64,000 nucleotides of DNA, from assembly GCF_029433095.1 (NCBI RefSeq), contig NZ_JARNTX010000004.1:372001-436000 (forward strand), given 5' to 3'. The stretch is from Hymenobacter sp. YC55 (GTDB lineage Bacteria; Bacteroidota; Bacteroidia; Cytophagales; Hymenobacteraceae). How positions within the stretch are numbered: position 1 is the first letter of the stretch; each line of letters starts with the position of its first letter. The position numbers and the translations under genes were made by a program. A model generated the notes under the pieces. It saw only the letters and a list, made by a program, of their open reading frames with translations. It was not told the DNA's origin and searched no databases. This document shows, one piece after another, positions 26,338-34,083 of the stretch.

Positions 26338-26868
26338 ATGGCTAAGCAAAATCAAGCAAATCTCGACGCTACTTCCCTTTCTGCCAACGATAACCTCACC
26401 GATACTGCTGCTTCGTTAGGAACAGCCAACGACGATTCGTTCGAAACCACCACCAGTCAGCCCGAAGCATCAGCTTCGACGGCAGAAAGCAGCCAGCCTG
26501 AGAGTGCACCACGCAAATCGTGGCTCAACCAAGAAGAGTTGCTGAAGAACGTAAACCAGCTGCCCCAGTCGTTGTTGGACCTAAGCAATAAAGCAGTAGC
26601 CCAACTCAATGGCCTCTCGACTACGCAAAAAGTAGCAGCGGGCGCCCTGCTCGCAGGTGGCATAGGCTGGCTGGCATTGCGCGGCAAGAAAAGCAAGGCT
26701 TCGTCTAGCATCTACGCGCCCTACAACCCAAAGAACAGCAAGAGTAAGGGTACCAAGTGGAATTCCAGCAGCGACTCGGTATACCGCGGTGCTACCAACG
26801 GCCTGCACGACACCGGTCATGGCGCTGAATATGGCACGTATAGCAGCGGCACCGAGAACGGCTTCTAA
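26338..26868 (+). CDS. Unknown protein with low-complexity N-terminus and one hydrophobic segment
   Basis: The 176 residues are not recognised. Residues 1-60 are rich in Ser, Thr, Ala, Glu and Asp and probably disordered. A helical stretch (about 63-95) precedes a hydrophobic glycine-rich segment AAGALLAGGIGWLALRG (about 99-115), then a basic, Ser/Gly-rich tail. It may be a tail-anchored or membrane-associated protein. A clean terminator follows, which supports a real single gene. Confidence 0.65.
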   Translation: MAKQNQANLDATSLSANDNLTDTAASLGTANDDSFETTTSQPEASASTAESSQPESAPRKSWLNQEELLKNVNQLPQSLLDLSNKAVAQLNGLSTTQKVAAGALLAGGIGWLALRGKKSKASSSIYAPYNPKNSKSKGTKWNSSSDSVYRGATNGLHDTGHGAEYGTYSSGTENGF

Positions 26869-26919
26869 GCCAGCACCTACCGTGCAGTTGCTGTGAGGCA
26901 ACAGGCACTGATACACTAG

Positions 26920-26956
26920 AAAAGCCCCATCAATCCTAGATTGGTGGGGCTTTTTT
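26920..26956 (+). terminator. Terminator after the unknown gene
   Basis: Arms AAAAGCCCCATCAA and TTGGTGGGGCTTTT (one wobble pair) are followed by extra T. It is about 50 bases past the stop. Confidence 0.9.
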
Positions 26957-27020
26957 GTGGCCTTGCAAGATCTAGGGCGGCATAGCAAGACATCATAAAG
27001 AGCCTGATTATATTGTATTA

Positions 27021-27055
27021 ACTAATTTTATTGACATATTACCAGTATAATTAGT
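27021..27055. promoter_or_regulatory. AT-rich palindrome upstream of umuDC, possible SOS operator
   Basis: ACTAATT and AATTAGT form a seven-base inverted repeat with a 21-base spacer in a markedly AT-rich stretch. It lies 37 bases before umuD. umuDC operons are normally repressed by LexA or a LexA-like protein. No known LexA consensus for this group could be matched, so this is a candidate only. Confidence 0.35.
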
Positions 27056-27091
27056 AAAAGTTCGTTATTTGCAAGCATCAATCCTTGTAAT

Positions 27092-27565
27092 ATGTGCATC
27101 GTTGACATTCTTGACATTGCTCGTCACCCAGTTTGGCTCATTGAGTGCGATACGCCCGTGCCCGCCGGCTTTCCAAGCCCGGCCGACAACAACCCGAGCG
27201 GCCAGCGAATCGACCTGAACACGATTCTGCTGCCGCACCCCGACTGCACCTACCTGGCGCGCGTCAAAGGCAACAGCATGGACGGGCCACCATCTCACAT
27301 TCACGATGGGCCCCTAATGGCCGTCGATTGCGCATTAAAGCCGCAACCAGGCAACGTAGTAGTAGCTGCCGTCGACGGCGAATTCACGGTAAAGCGCCTA
27401 GAAAAACGAGATGGTTTCTACTGGCTTGTGCCCGACAATCCTCAGTACGAGTCTTTGAAAATTGCCGTGCCGGATCAGGTACAAATCTGGGGGGTGGTTA
27501 CGCACGTCGTTACCGAGCTCATCAATGGCAAGCTCCACGACCATGTTCGCTCTCGTCGACTGTAA
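27092..27565 (+). CDS. umuD: UmuD-like S24 autoprotease of DNA polymerase V
   Basis: UmuD cleaves itself during the SOS response and then activates UmuC for translesion synthesis. The 157-residue protein shows the cleavage site A25-G26 in PVPAGFPSPAD, the nucleophile S62 in VKGNSMDG and the general base K101 in FTVKRL. It lies directly before umuC with a 23-base overlap, the standard operon order. The length is slightly above E. coli UmuD (139). Regulation by damage is inferred from the family. Confidence 0.92.
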   Translation: MCIVDILDIARHPVWLIECDTPVPAGFPSPADNNPSGQRIDLNTILLPHPDCTYLARVKGNSMDGPPSHIHDGPLMAVDCALKPQPGNVVVAAVDGEFTVKRLEKRDGFYWLVPDNPQYESLKIAVPDQVQIWGVVTHVVTELINGKLHDHVRSRRL

Positions 27566-28847
27566 TAATTTTTATGTGAGTTGCGAGCGGGTTTTCCAAC
27601 CTCGTTTGGCCAGCGCGCCCGTGGTCGTACTGTCGAACAACGATGGCTGCGTGGTCTCACGCTCCGCCGAAGCCAAGGCATTGGGAATACGGATGGGCGC
27701 ACCCTTATTTCAAGTTCGCCCGCTTATTGAGGAGCACAAAGTGCAGGTACTCTCCTCCAACTATGCCCTGTACGGCGACATGAGCTACCGGGTGATGAAT
27801 TACTTGGCGTCGGTGGTGCCCGAGGTGGAGATATATTCGATTGACGAAGCATTTCTGGGATTGCATGGCATGGAGCGTTATCTGATCCAGCCTGAGAGCT
27901 TTGCCCAAGAAGTGCGCAAACAGGTTAAGCGCCGCACGCACATACCTACGTGCGTAGGCATTGCGCCCACCAAAACGTTAGCCAAGCTCGCCAACTACCT
28001 AGCCAAGAAGACAGCTACATTCAACGGTGTGGTAGTTCTTGATTCGGTGGAGCGGCAATGGTGGGCCCTGCGGCAGGTACCAGTGGAAGAAGTATGGGGC
28101 GTTGGCCGGCAGTACGGCCAGAAGCTGCGCGCTATGGGTCTGGATACCGCCGCCGATTTGGCGGGCTGCTCAGAGGCCTGGGCCCGCAAGTACATGGGTG
28201 GAGTGGTAGGGGCGCGTGTGGTACAGGAACTGCAAGGCAAGCCCTGCCACCAACTGCACCCCACCGCCGACGGTGCGCAGGCGCGAAAAAGTATTGCCTG
28301 CACTCGCAGTTTCGGCCGCCCCCTATCCAAGTTCGACGATCTGCTTGGGGCAGTGGCCGCTTTCACGTCGCGGGCGGCCCAGAAGCTGCGCGCCCAAGGT
28401 TCAACAGCGTATATTATAACGGTATTCATCAGCCAAAACCGCTTTGGTCCGACGCCACCCCCGCACACCCATTCTGCCCAAATTACGCTTCCTGTAGATA
28501 CTAATAGTACCCCTGATCTGGTGCGCGCTGCCCGTGCGTTGCTGGTCAAGCTCTGGCAACCGGGGGTGGTTTACAAAAAAGCCGGCGTGATTCTCGATGG
28601 GTTGGAAGGGCACGGCCAGCCGCAACTCAGTTTATTCGAGCAGTTGCCGGAGGTCCAGCGTCCGCAATCGGCCGCTCTTATGCGCAAGCTCGACCAGCTC
28701 AACAGCCGTTTCGGTCCCAACTGTGTGCAAGTAGCCACAGCTGTGGCGAGCGTCCCGAAAGGAGAGCCCGCGCCGTGGTTGGGGCAAAAGCGGCTGTGCA
28801 GCCTCGAACGCACTACTTCCTGGCGCGAGCTATGGGAAATAGGGTAG
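27543..28847 (+). CDS. umuC: UmuC, Y-family DNA polymerase V subunit
   Basis: The 434-residue error-prone polymerase copies past DNA lesions. Metal-binding residues are D6 in ALVDCNNFYVSCERVF and the SIDE pair in YSIDEAFLGL (about residue 101). The helix-hairpin-helix region TCVGIAPTKTLAKLANYLAKK and the little-finger domain follow. It starts inside the end of umuD at ATG 27543, which brings the protein directly to the MFALVDCNNFY start expected of UmuC. The overlap suggests translational coupling. Confidence 0.93.
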   Translation: MFALVDCNNFYVSCERVFQPRLASAPVVVLSNNDGCVVSRSAEAKALGIRMGAPLFQVRPLIEEHKVQVLSSNYALYGDMSYRVMNYLASVVPEVEIYSIDEAFLGLHGMERYLIQPESFAQEVRKQVKRRTHIPTCVGIAPTKTLAKLANYLAKKTATFNGVVVLDSVERQWWALRQVPVEEVWGVGRQYGQKLRAMGLDTAADLAGCSEAWARKYMGGVVGARVVQELQGKPCHQLHPTADGAQARKSIACTRSFGRPLSKFDDLLGAVAAFTSRAAQKLRAQGSTAYIITVFISQNRFGPTPPPHTHSAQITLPVDTNSTPDLVRAARALLVKLWQPGVVYKKAGVILDGLEGHGQPQLSLFEQLPEVQRPQSAALMRKLDQLNSRFGPNCVQVATAVASVPKGEPAPWLGQKRLCSLERTTSWRELWEIG

Positions 28848-28989
28848 AGGCAAGTTACACTACGGTTGGCCCTCTCTCTGCTGCTATTAACAACATGAGT
28901 AACGGGTAGTTATACAAGTGCTTACGCGCATGGCTGCCTGTTTTGCTGTAGGGTTCGAGAGTGCCGTGTACTTTAGACTATAGCCTAGT

Positions 28990-29021
28990 TTGCATTTTCC
29001 ACAAGTGCGGCTGTACCTTTG
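28990..29021 (+). promoter_or_regulatory. Promoter of the SAM-riboswitch leader
   Basis: A -33 TTG (28990-28992) and a -7 TACCTTTG (29014-29021) are 21 bases apart, a textbook Bacteroidota promoter. Transcription should begin near 29028, about 22 bases before the aptamer. Confidence 0.8.
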
Positions 29022-29049
29022 CACCATCAATTCTTTCAAATAAAGGATT

Positions 29050-29143
29050 GTTTTTATACAGAGGCGTGGAGAGACAGGCTCCGTGAAGCGCCGGCAACCC
29101 CCAGAACATCTGGAACGGTGCCAAGTCCTGACCATATAAAAAC
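29050..29143 (+). ncRNA. SAM-I (S-box) riboswitch
   Basis: The aptamer binds S-adenosylmethionine and controls downstream sulfur genes. P1 is a perfect nine-base stem, GTTTTTATA (29050-29058) with TATAAAAAC (29135-29143). Inside are the diagnostic S-box elements: AGAGGCGTGGAGAGAC, then GGCTCCGTGAAGCGCCGGCAACC with the conserved TGAAGC and CGGCAACC, then GGTGCCAAGTCC, which closes the core pseudoknot region. No terminator hairpin follows. The 3' strand of P1 is A-rich and ends nine bases before a GTG start codon, so SAM binding could hide that initiation region. Confidence 0.93.
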
Positions 29144-29151
29144 AAGTTGCT

Positions 29152-29235
29152 GTGAAACGCTTCATCAACACCGCCGCCATTTCTGCTACCTTCTCTGCTG
29201 TACAGCATGGATGTTGTTGCGGCATCTGTTGTTGA
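29152..29235 (+). CDS. 27-codon reading frame with Cys-rich C-terminus after the riboswitch
   Basis: GTG AAA CGC opens a 27-residue frame: a basic N-terminus MKRFINTAA, a hydrophobic/Ser/Thr middle ISATFSAVQHG, and the end CCCGICC followed by TGA. Five of the last seven residues are cysteine. The only possible start after the in-frame stop at 29137 is this GTG, nine bases behind the aptamer. It may be a leader peptide whose cysteine codons sense cysteinyl-tRNA, a metal- or thiol-binding micropeptide, or a precursor modified by the downstream enzymes. It is not recognised as a known protein; translation is inferred from position and composition. Confidence 0.55.
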   Translation: MKRFINTAAISATFSAVQHGCCCGICC

Positions 29236-29578
29236 ATCACTCGCACGTCGATAGCCAGTATGTTGCCTTGATAGCAAAGGAGCACTACTCTGCCTTTCGC
29301 TAGCCTCTCACCTCTGATTTGCGCCATGGCTGCGATGCGGCCACGGTCCGAAGAGTTTAGATGCTGCTTGTCTGTTCGCCGAATACTGGCAATGGGCTTT
29401 CCGTTGGCTCTGGCAGTACTGTAGACCTTGTTTCTGCACTTGATTCCGTACAAAGCGAAGGTACTTGTCCTGCCAGGTGCAACCCTCTTTCACTTAGTTC
29501 TGTTGTTTGCGCGGCTTTGGCTTTACAGCCTCGCGCCATTCCCTCGATTTTCCAATCTCTCATAACCCTCTCTTTCTC
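29236..29578 (+). other. Leader region between Cys-rich frame and ATP-grasp gene
   Basis: These 343 bases have no convincing gene. No strong intrinsic terminator was seen, so transcription from the riboswitch promoter probably runs into the ligase gene. A 32-codon frame from ATG 29326 contains one CC pair but has no other support. A minus-strand TACCTTCG occurs at 29456-29463 without a gene to serve. Confidence 0.45.
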
Positions 29579-30580
29579 ATGTCTGCCTCAACCAAGCCAA
29601 TCGGCATCTACTACGAGCACCCCGAATGGTTCAAGCCGCTGTTTGCCGAGCTGGACCGCCGTGGTCTGCCCTACGAAAAGATTGACGCCGCTCATCACCT
29701 TTTCGACCCTTCCGAAACCGAAAGCCGCTACGCGCTGGTGGTAAACCGCATGAGCTCTTCGGCTTACTTGCGCGGCCATGGCCAAGGTATTTTCCACACC
29801 GCGGGCTTTGCCACGCACCTGGAGCGGATCGGTACCCGCATTATCAATGGCTCGGTGGCTACTAGCATCGAAACCAACAAGGCTCGTCAGCTCTCTCTGT
29901 TTGCTTCTCTAGGCCTGAAATACCCTAAGTCGTTTGTGGTGAACCACGCGTCGCGCATCGCCGATGCAGCACAGCAACTGCAATTCCCGATTGTGGTGAA
30001 GGTCAACATTGGCGGCAGCGGAGCCGGTATCATTCGCTTCGATACAATTGAAGGAGTAGAGGCCGCCGTGAAGGCCGGGCAGATTGACTTAGGCATCGAC
30101 CAGACGGCGCTAGTACAGGAATACGTAACGCCCCGCGGTGGCAACATTCATCGGGTGGAAACGCTGAATGGCAAGTTTCTGTACGCCATGAAGGTGTACA
30201 CCACCGGCGAAAGCTTCAACCTGTGCCCCGCCGAAATCTGCCAGATTCCGGAAGAGCAGTCAGCCGAGTTCTGCTTGACGGAAGCGCCCAAGAAAGGCAT
30301 TCAGGTGGAAGCCTTCACGCCCCCAGCCGAGGTGATTGAAGCAGTAGAGCGCATTGTGGCCGCCGCAAAAATCGACGTGGGCGGTATCGAGTATCTCATC
30401 GATGACCGCACCGGCGACGTGCTGTTCTACGACATCAATGCGCTGTCCAACTTCGTGGCCGATGCCGTAAACGTAGTAGGTTTCGACCCGTATGCCCGCT
30501 TCGTTGACTACCTGGAAACGCAGCTGCCCGCCGGTTCTGTAGCTACTTCCGTTCACGCCGAAACTGCCGCTGCCGTATGA
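29579..30580 (+). CDS. RimK-like ATP-grasp ligase
   Basis: The 333-residue protein has an ATP-grasp fold that would join a carboxylate to an amine, thiol or other nucleophile using ATP. Evidence is VVKVNIGGSGAGIIRF (about 140-155, the nucleotide loop), EYVTPRGGNIHRVE, the GSVATSIETNKARQLSLF substrate-side segment and the Mg-binding DINALSNFV near residue 290. It resembles RimK-type ligases; the substrate is unknown. Its stop overlaps the start of the monooxygenase gene by four bases (ATGA). With the SAM riboswitch upstream, a sulfur-related substrate is plausible. ATG 29579 is chosen as the first codon giving a standard N-terminus. Confidence 0.8.
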   Translation: MSASTKPIGIYYEHPEWFKPLFAELDRRGLPYEKIDAAHHLFDPSETESRYALVVNRMSSSAYLRGHGQGIFHTAGFATHLERIGTRIINGSVATSIETNKARQLSLFASLGLKYPKSFVVNHASRIADAAQQLQFPIVVKVNIGGSGAGIIRFDTIEGVEAAVKAGQIDLGIDQTALVQEYVTPRGGNIHRVETLNGKFLYAMKVYTTGESFNLCPAEICQIPEEQSAEFCLTEAPKKGIQVEAFTPPAEVIEAVERIVAAAKIDVGGIEYLIDDRTGDVLFYDINALSNFVADAVNVVGFDPYARFVDYLETQLPAGSVATSVHAETAAAV

Positions 30581-31605
30581 GATATGGATATTGGATGCCC
30601 GTTTTTGGCGGGTGGCTGCGCAACGTAGAAGACGAAAACATGCGCGCCGATTGGGACTACGTGAAAACGCTGGCCCAGCGCAGTGAAGACCTCGGCTACG
30701 ACCTTTCCCTCATTGCCGAGCTAAACCTCAACGACATCAAAGGCGAGGAAGCCCCTTCGCTGGACGCTTGGAGTACGGCCGCCGCGTTGGCTGCCGTCAC
30801 CAAAAAGATTGAGTTGATGGTGGCCGTGCGGCCTACGTTCCACTCACCGGCCTTGCTGGCCAAGCAAGCAGCCAACATCGACCACATCAGCGGCGGCCGT
30901 TTGTCGTTGAACGTAGTTTCGTCATGGTGGCAGGACGAGGCCAAGAAGTACGGCGTGCATTTCGAGCAGCACGACGACCGGTACGCCCGTACCGCCGAGT
31001 GGCTGCACGTGGTAGACAACCTCTGGAAGCAGGATCACTTCACCTTCGACGGCAAGTTCTACAAGGTAACCGACTCTATTTTGCAGCCCAAGCCGGTGTC
31101 GCGCCCGCGGCCGTTCATCTACGCCGGTGGCGAGTCGGAAGCGGCTAAAAACATGATTGCCGCCCAGTGCGACGGATACGTAATGCACGGCGACGAACCC
31201 GCGGCTATCGGCCGCCGCATTCAGGACCTGAGTGAGCGGCGCGAAAAGCTAGGCTTGCCGCGTATGAAGTTTGGCGTGGCCGCTTACTCCATCGTGCGCA
31301 ACACCGAGCAGGAAGTGAAAAAGGAGCTAGACCGTATCACCAACGTGCAAGGCTCGGCCGCTGGCTACAAAAACTACCAGCAGTGGCTGGCCGGTACACA
31401 GCTCGAAAACCAGGTTTCCTTGCAGGATTACTCGGTATCGAACCGCGGCCTGCGCTCCGGCCTCACGGGCACACCCGACCAGGTAGCCGAACGCATTGCG
31501 GCCTTCGAAGCAGCAGGCGTAGACTTGTTCTTGCTGCAATGCAGCCCACAGCTCGAAGAAATGGAGCGTTTTTCGGAAGCCGTTATTCAAGTGCTGGCTT
31601 CGTAA
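30577..31605 (+). CDS. SsuD/SfnG-type FMN-dependent monooxygenase
   Basis: This 342-residue enzyme of the bacterial luciferase superfamily resembles alkanesulfonate (SsuD) and dimethylsulfone (SfnG) monooxygenases. These use reduced flavin and O2 to release sulfite or sulfinate from organosulfur compounds. Markers are YGYWMPVFGGWLRNVEDE, the barrel segment ISGGRLSLNVVSSWW, FIYAGGESEAAKN and GLTGTPDQVAERI. It is translationally coupled to the ATP-grasp gene. No flavin reductase (SsuE) or sulfonate ABC transporter is present in the window. The exact substrate is unknown. Confidence 0.85.
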   Translation: MRYGYWMPVFGGWLRNVEDENMRADWDYVKTLAQRSEDLGYDLSLIAELNLNDIKGEEAPSLDAWSTAAALAAVTKKIELMVAVRPTFHSPALLAKQAANIDHISGGRLSLNVVSSWWQDEAKKYGVHFEQHDDRYARTAEWLHVVDNLWKQDHFTFDGKFYKVTDSILQPKPVSRPRPFIYAGGESEAAKNMIAAQCDGYVMHGDEPAAIGRRIQDLSERREKLGLPRMKFGVAAYSIVRNTEQEVKKELDRITNVQGSAAGYKNYQQWLAGTQLENQVSLQDYSVSNRGLRSGLTGTPDQVAERIAAFEAAGVDLFLLQCSPQLEEMERFSEAVIQVLAS

Positions 31606-31672
31606 TGCATGAGAAAGGGCGAGGCGGGCGCTGGTCTGCCTCGCACTCTTTCTGAATTTCAAGTAAAAAATA

Positions 31673-31714
31673 AAACCCCGGAAGATCTGCTAGATGCAAG
31701 GACTTCCGGGGGTT
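31673..31714. terminator. Terminator between the monooxygenase gene and tRNA-Thr
   Basis: Arms CCCCGGAAG and CTTCCGGGG enclose an 18-base loop. On the minus strand it is followed by TTTTATTTTTT, so it best serves the tRNA gene. On the plus strand the T run is short. Confidence 0.8.
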
Positions 31715-31724
31715 TGTATGTGTG

Positions 31725-31797
31725 AGCCTCTTATTGGACTCGAACCAACGACCTGCTCATTACGAATGAGCTGCTCTACCAACTGAGCTAAAGAGGC
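31725..31797 (-). tRNA. tRNA-Thr (anticodon CGU)
   Basis: The minus strand folds as a complete cloverleaf of 73 bases. The acceptor stem is GCCTCTT/AAGAGGC, the D-arm AGCTCAGTTGGTAGAGC, the anticodon stem GCTCA/TGAGC around TTCGTAA, and the T-arm contains GGTTCGAGTCC. The anticodon CGT reads the threonine codon ACG. CCA is not encoded. Confidence 0.93.
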
Positions 31798-31828
31798 ATT
31801 TCCCGGCAGGCATTTCCGTTAGGGGAAG

Positions 31829-31836
31829 CAAAGATA
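31829..31836 (-). promoter_or_regulatory. -7 promoter element for tRNA-Thr
   Basis: On the minus strand this reads TATCTTTG, an exact TAnnTTTG match, 32 bases before the mature tRNA 5' end. It predicts a short precursor leader of about 25 bases. Confidence 0.6.
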
Positions 31837-31884
31837 GACAGGATTTGAAAAACGACTACGTCTTACAGCAAATTTTTCAGCGCC

Positions 31885-32544
31885 CTATTCATCGTGTGTT
31901 GCCTGCTTTGCCGACGCCAGTTGCCAGGTGTTATACAGCCAAACCACTGTTTTCAAGTCGCGGGCGTGGTACTGTTTGGTGCGGAGCTGAGCCGTTAAGG
32001 CAGGATACTCCTTGAAAAACGTAGCGGCATCTTTCGGGAAATTCCACCAATAGGTGTTGACGGGCAGGCCGCGGCCTTTGCGCAGGACGTATTGGCGCAA
32101 AGAAAAAGAACCACTCCGGCTGTCGTAGCGCTCATATAGCTGCACTGGGCCAGCCATAACTTGTTTCAGCAGCAGCCAAACAGTGTCATTTGCAGTTGTT
32201 TCGGTGAAGGCGCTGCTTTGACCTGCAACTCTGCTGCGGAACACAACCGGATAGCCTAGCTGTACCGGACAGGCAACGTAGCGGACCGTGTCTTCTCCGA
32301 TTACATAGCCGTAGGCGCGTACTTTGGTTACGGGAAGCTTCAGTACCTGATTAGCTGCTAAGGGTATGAACCTCACTTCCAACTGCTGCTCTATAGGCGA
32401 GCTAAGGCGAATAGCTCCTTGCAGGCTTTCCCCGGAAGTTAGGACGACGTAGCCGGGAACCATCCGTTGGGCAATTGCCAAGCTTTCAAACCCTAAGCTA
32501 GCCAGTACAACGGTTAGCAAGCGAAACGTTGGGTTAGCGGCCAT
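31885..32544 (-). CDS. Secreted protein of unknown function
   Basis: The 219-residue product has a probable signal peptide ending near AIAQ (residue 26). The mature part is beta-rich (VPGYVVLTSGESLQGAIRL) with no cysteines forming an obvious pattern and no catalytic motif. This style is common among small exported proteins of Hymenobacter-like bacteria; I do not recognise a named family. It is downstream of the FucP-type gene on the same strand, but a hairpin separates the two. Confidence 0.7.
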   Translation of the reverse strand: MAANPTFRLLTVVLASLGFESLAIAQRMVPGYVVLTSGESLQGAIRLSSPIEQQLEVRFIPLAANQVLKLPVTKVRAYGYVIGEDTVRYVACPVQLGYPVVFRSRVAGQSSAFTETTANDTVWLLLKQVMAGPVQLYERYDSRSGSFSLRQYVLRKGRGLPVNTYWWNFPKDAATFFKEYPALTAQLRTKQYHARDLKTVVWLYNTWQLASAKQATHDE

Positions 32545-32675
32545 AACCTGGATTGCAGAAGTGGAAAGGCTACGCCTTACTAGCTACCCATAAGATACTA
32601 ATAAGCAACGCTAAATGGATGCGTTGAGTTAATGCGAATAAGCGAGCGTAGCTACTTCCAGCCTTCTATAAAACA

Positions 32676-32718
32676 ACTTGGCCCGATGGCAGCTATCGTA
32701 GCTGTCATCGGGCCAAGT
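32676..32718 (-). terminator. Terminator after the sugar transporter gene
   Basis: A 20-bp stem with one G-T wobble (ACTTGGCCCGATGGCAGCTA and partner) and loop TCG. On the minus strand TTGTTTTA follows. It is unusually long for a terminator. Confidence 0.75.
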
Positions 32719-32802
32719 GCCGTTGTAATACCAGATGCACTGGCTTTCCCCAGTGGTGGACGGAGGGAAAATTAAGCTCCTAGTTCAAGCAAGGCACCTG
32801 CC

Positions 32803-34083
32803 CTAAACAGTGGCCGAGCGGCGGCTACCGCGCAAGCCATACCACATTACGTACAGATAGCACACAATGGGGAGGAGCAAAGCAATGCGCAACCCACTGT
32901 TGTCGGCGATAAAGCCGAACAGCATAGGTACCAGCGCGCCACCGACAATGGCAGTACACAGCAAACCCGATGCTTCTTCGGTATGGCGACCCAAACCAGC
33001 CACGGCCAGCGTGAAGATGGTGGGATACATCAGCGAGTTCATTAAGCCCACCGCCAGCAAGCTCCACATAGCTACTGCCCCGGTGCTATTAATAGAAATC
33101 AGCACCAAAATGACTGCACCGATTGCATTAAATGCCAGTAGTTTGGTTGGAGAAAATTTATTGAGCAAATACGCTCCCGCAAACCGGCCTACCATGGCAG
33201 CGCCCCAGTAATAGGTTACCATGTCACCAGCTGCTTTGGGGTCGAGTCCGAGCACGTCGGGCAGCGCTACGTAGCTCACAATGTGCGAACCAATGGCTAC
33301 TTCAGCGCCTACATAAGCGAAAATTCCTACCACGCCCAACATCAGGTGCCGGTACTGCCAAGCACTACTGTGCTGTTCCTCGGTAGCTTCCGCCTCGTTA
33401 GCGGCGTGCTCGATTACTGGCAAATTAATTCGGCTCAGAATCAGGCTAATCAGCAAGAGAGCACCCCCAATAACCAGATACGGAATCTGAACGGCGCTGA
33501 TGTCGATGCTGGCGGCGGTAGTAGCATTGTCGAGAGCTGGTAGCCGGCTTAAGATGAGGGCGCTACCGAGCAAGGGTGCGAGAGTGGTACCCAAGGAGTT
33601 GAAGGCCTGGGTGAGCGTGAGGCGAGCCGAAGCCGACTCGGGCGGCCCCAGAATAGCCACGTACGGATTGGCTGCTACCTGCAAAATGGTAATGCCAGAC
33701 GCTAACACAAACAGGGCCCCTAGAAACAGCCCATACACCCGCTGAGCCGCCGCCGGATAAAACAGAAACGCTCCTAGAGCTGCTACCGCAAACCCAATGA
33801 GCATGCCCCGCTTGTAGCCCACCCTAGAAACCAATTTTCCGGCCGGAATACTCATCAGGAAATAGGCTCCGAAAAAGCATAAGTTGATTAGGTTGGCCTT
33901 AGCGAACGAGAGCTGGAAAATAGCCTTCAGGTAAGGAATCAGGATGTCGTTGAGACACGTGATAAAGCCCCATAAAAAGAATAGGGTAGTGACAGCACTC
34001 AGCGCAGACGTGTAGCGCTGCGAAGTGGCCGAGGAGGTGCCGGCGGCTGGCCGGTTGCTAAGGGTTGGGGTAGGGGCTGCCAT
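32803..34083 (-). CDS. FucP/GluP-type sugar MFS transporter
   Basis: The 426-residue major facilitator has 12 predicted helices. The first helix segment FFLWGFITCLNDILIPYLKAIF, the loop GAYFLMSIPAGKLVSRVGYKRGM with the MFS loop 2-3 signature, and NPYVAILGPPESASARLTLTQAFNSLGT are characteristic of FucP/GluP proton-sugar symporters. It imports a hexose such as glucose, galactose or fucose; the exact sugar cannot be told. It stands alone, with a 613-bp non-coding region upstream and its own terminator. Confidence 0.9.
   Translation of the reverse strand: MAAPTPTLSNRPAAGTSSATSQRYTSALSAVTTLFFLWGFITCLNDILIPYLKAIFQLSFAKANLINLCFFGAYFLMSIPAGKLVSRVGYKRGMLIGFAVAALGAFLFYPAAAQRVYGLFLGALFVLASGITILQVAANPYVAILGPPESASARLTLTQAFNSLGTTLAPLLGSALILSRLPALDNATTAASIDISAVQIPYLVIGGALLLISLILSRINLPVIEHAANEAEATEEQHSSAWQYRHLMLGVVGIFAYVGAEVAIGSHIVSYVALPDVLGLDPKAAGDMVTYYWGAAMVGRFAGAYLLNKFSPTKLLAFNAIGAVILVLISINSTGAVAMWSLLAVGLMNSLMYPTIFTLAVAGLGRHTEEASGLLCTAIVGGALVPMLFGFIADNSGLRIALLLPIVCYLYVMWYGLRGSRRSATV

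Noticed and set aside
29326..29424. 32-codon frame between Cys-rich frame and ligase
   Set aside because: No promoter of its own, no conserved-looking features; kept only as a note in the leader description.
28887..29453. 188-codon frame on the minus strand
   Set aside because: Overlaps the promoter, SAM riboswitch and Cys-rich frame on the plus strand; no domain pattern.
32676..32718. Long hairpin considered as a small RNA
   Set aside because: No promoter next to it; location and trailing T bases fit the terminator of the sugar transporter gene.
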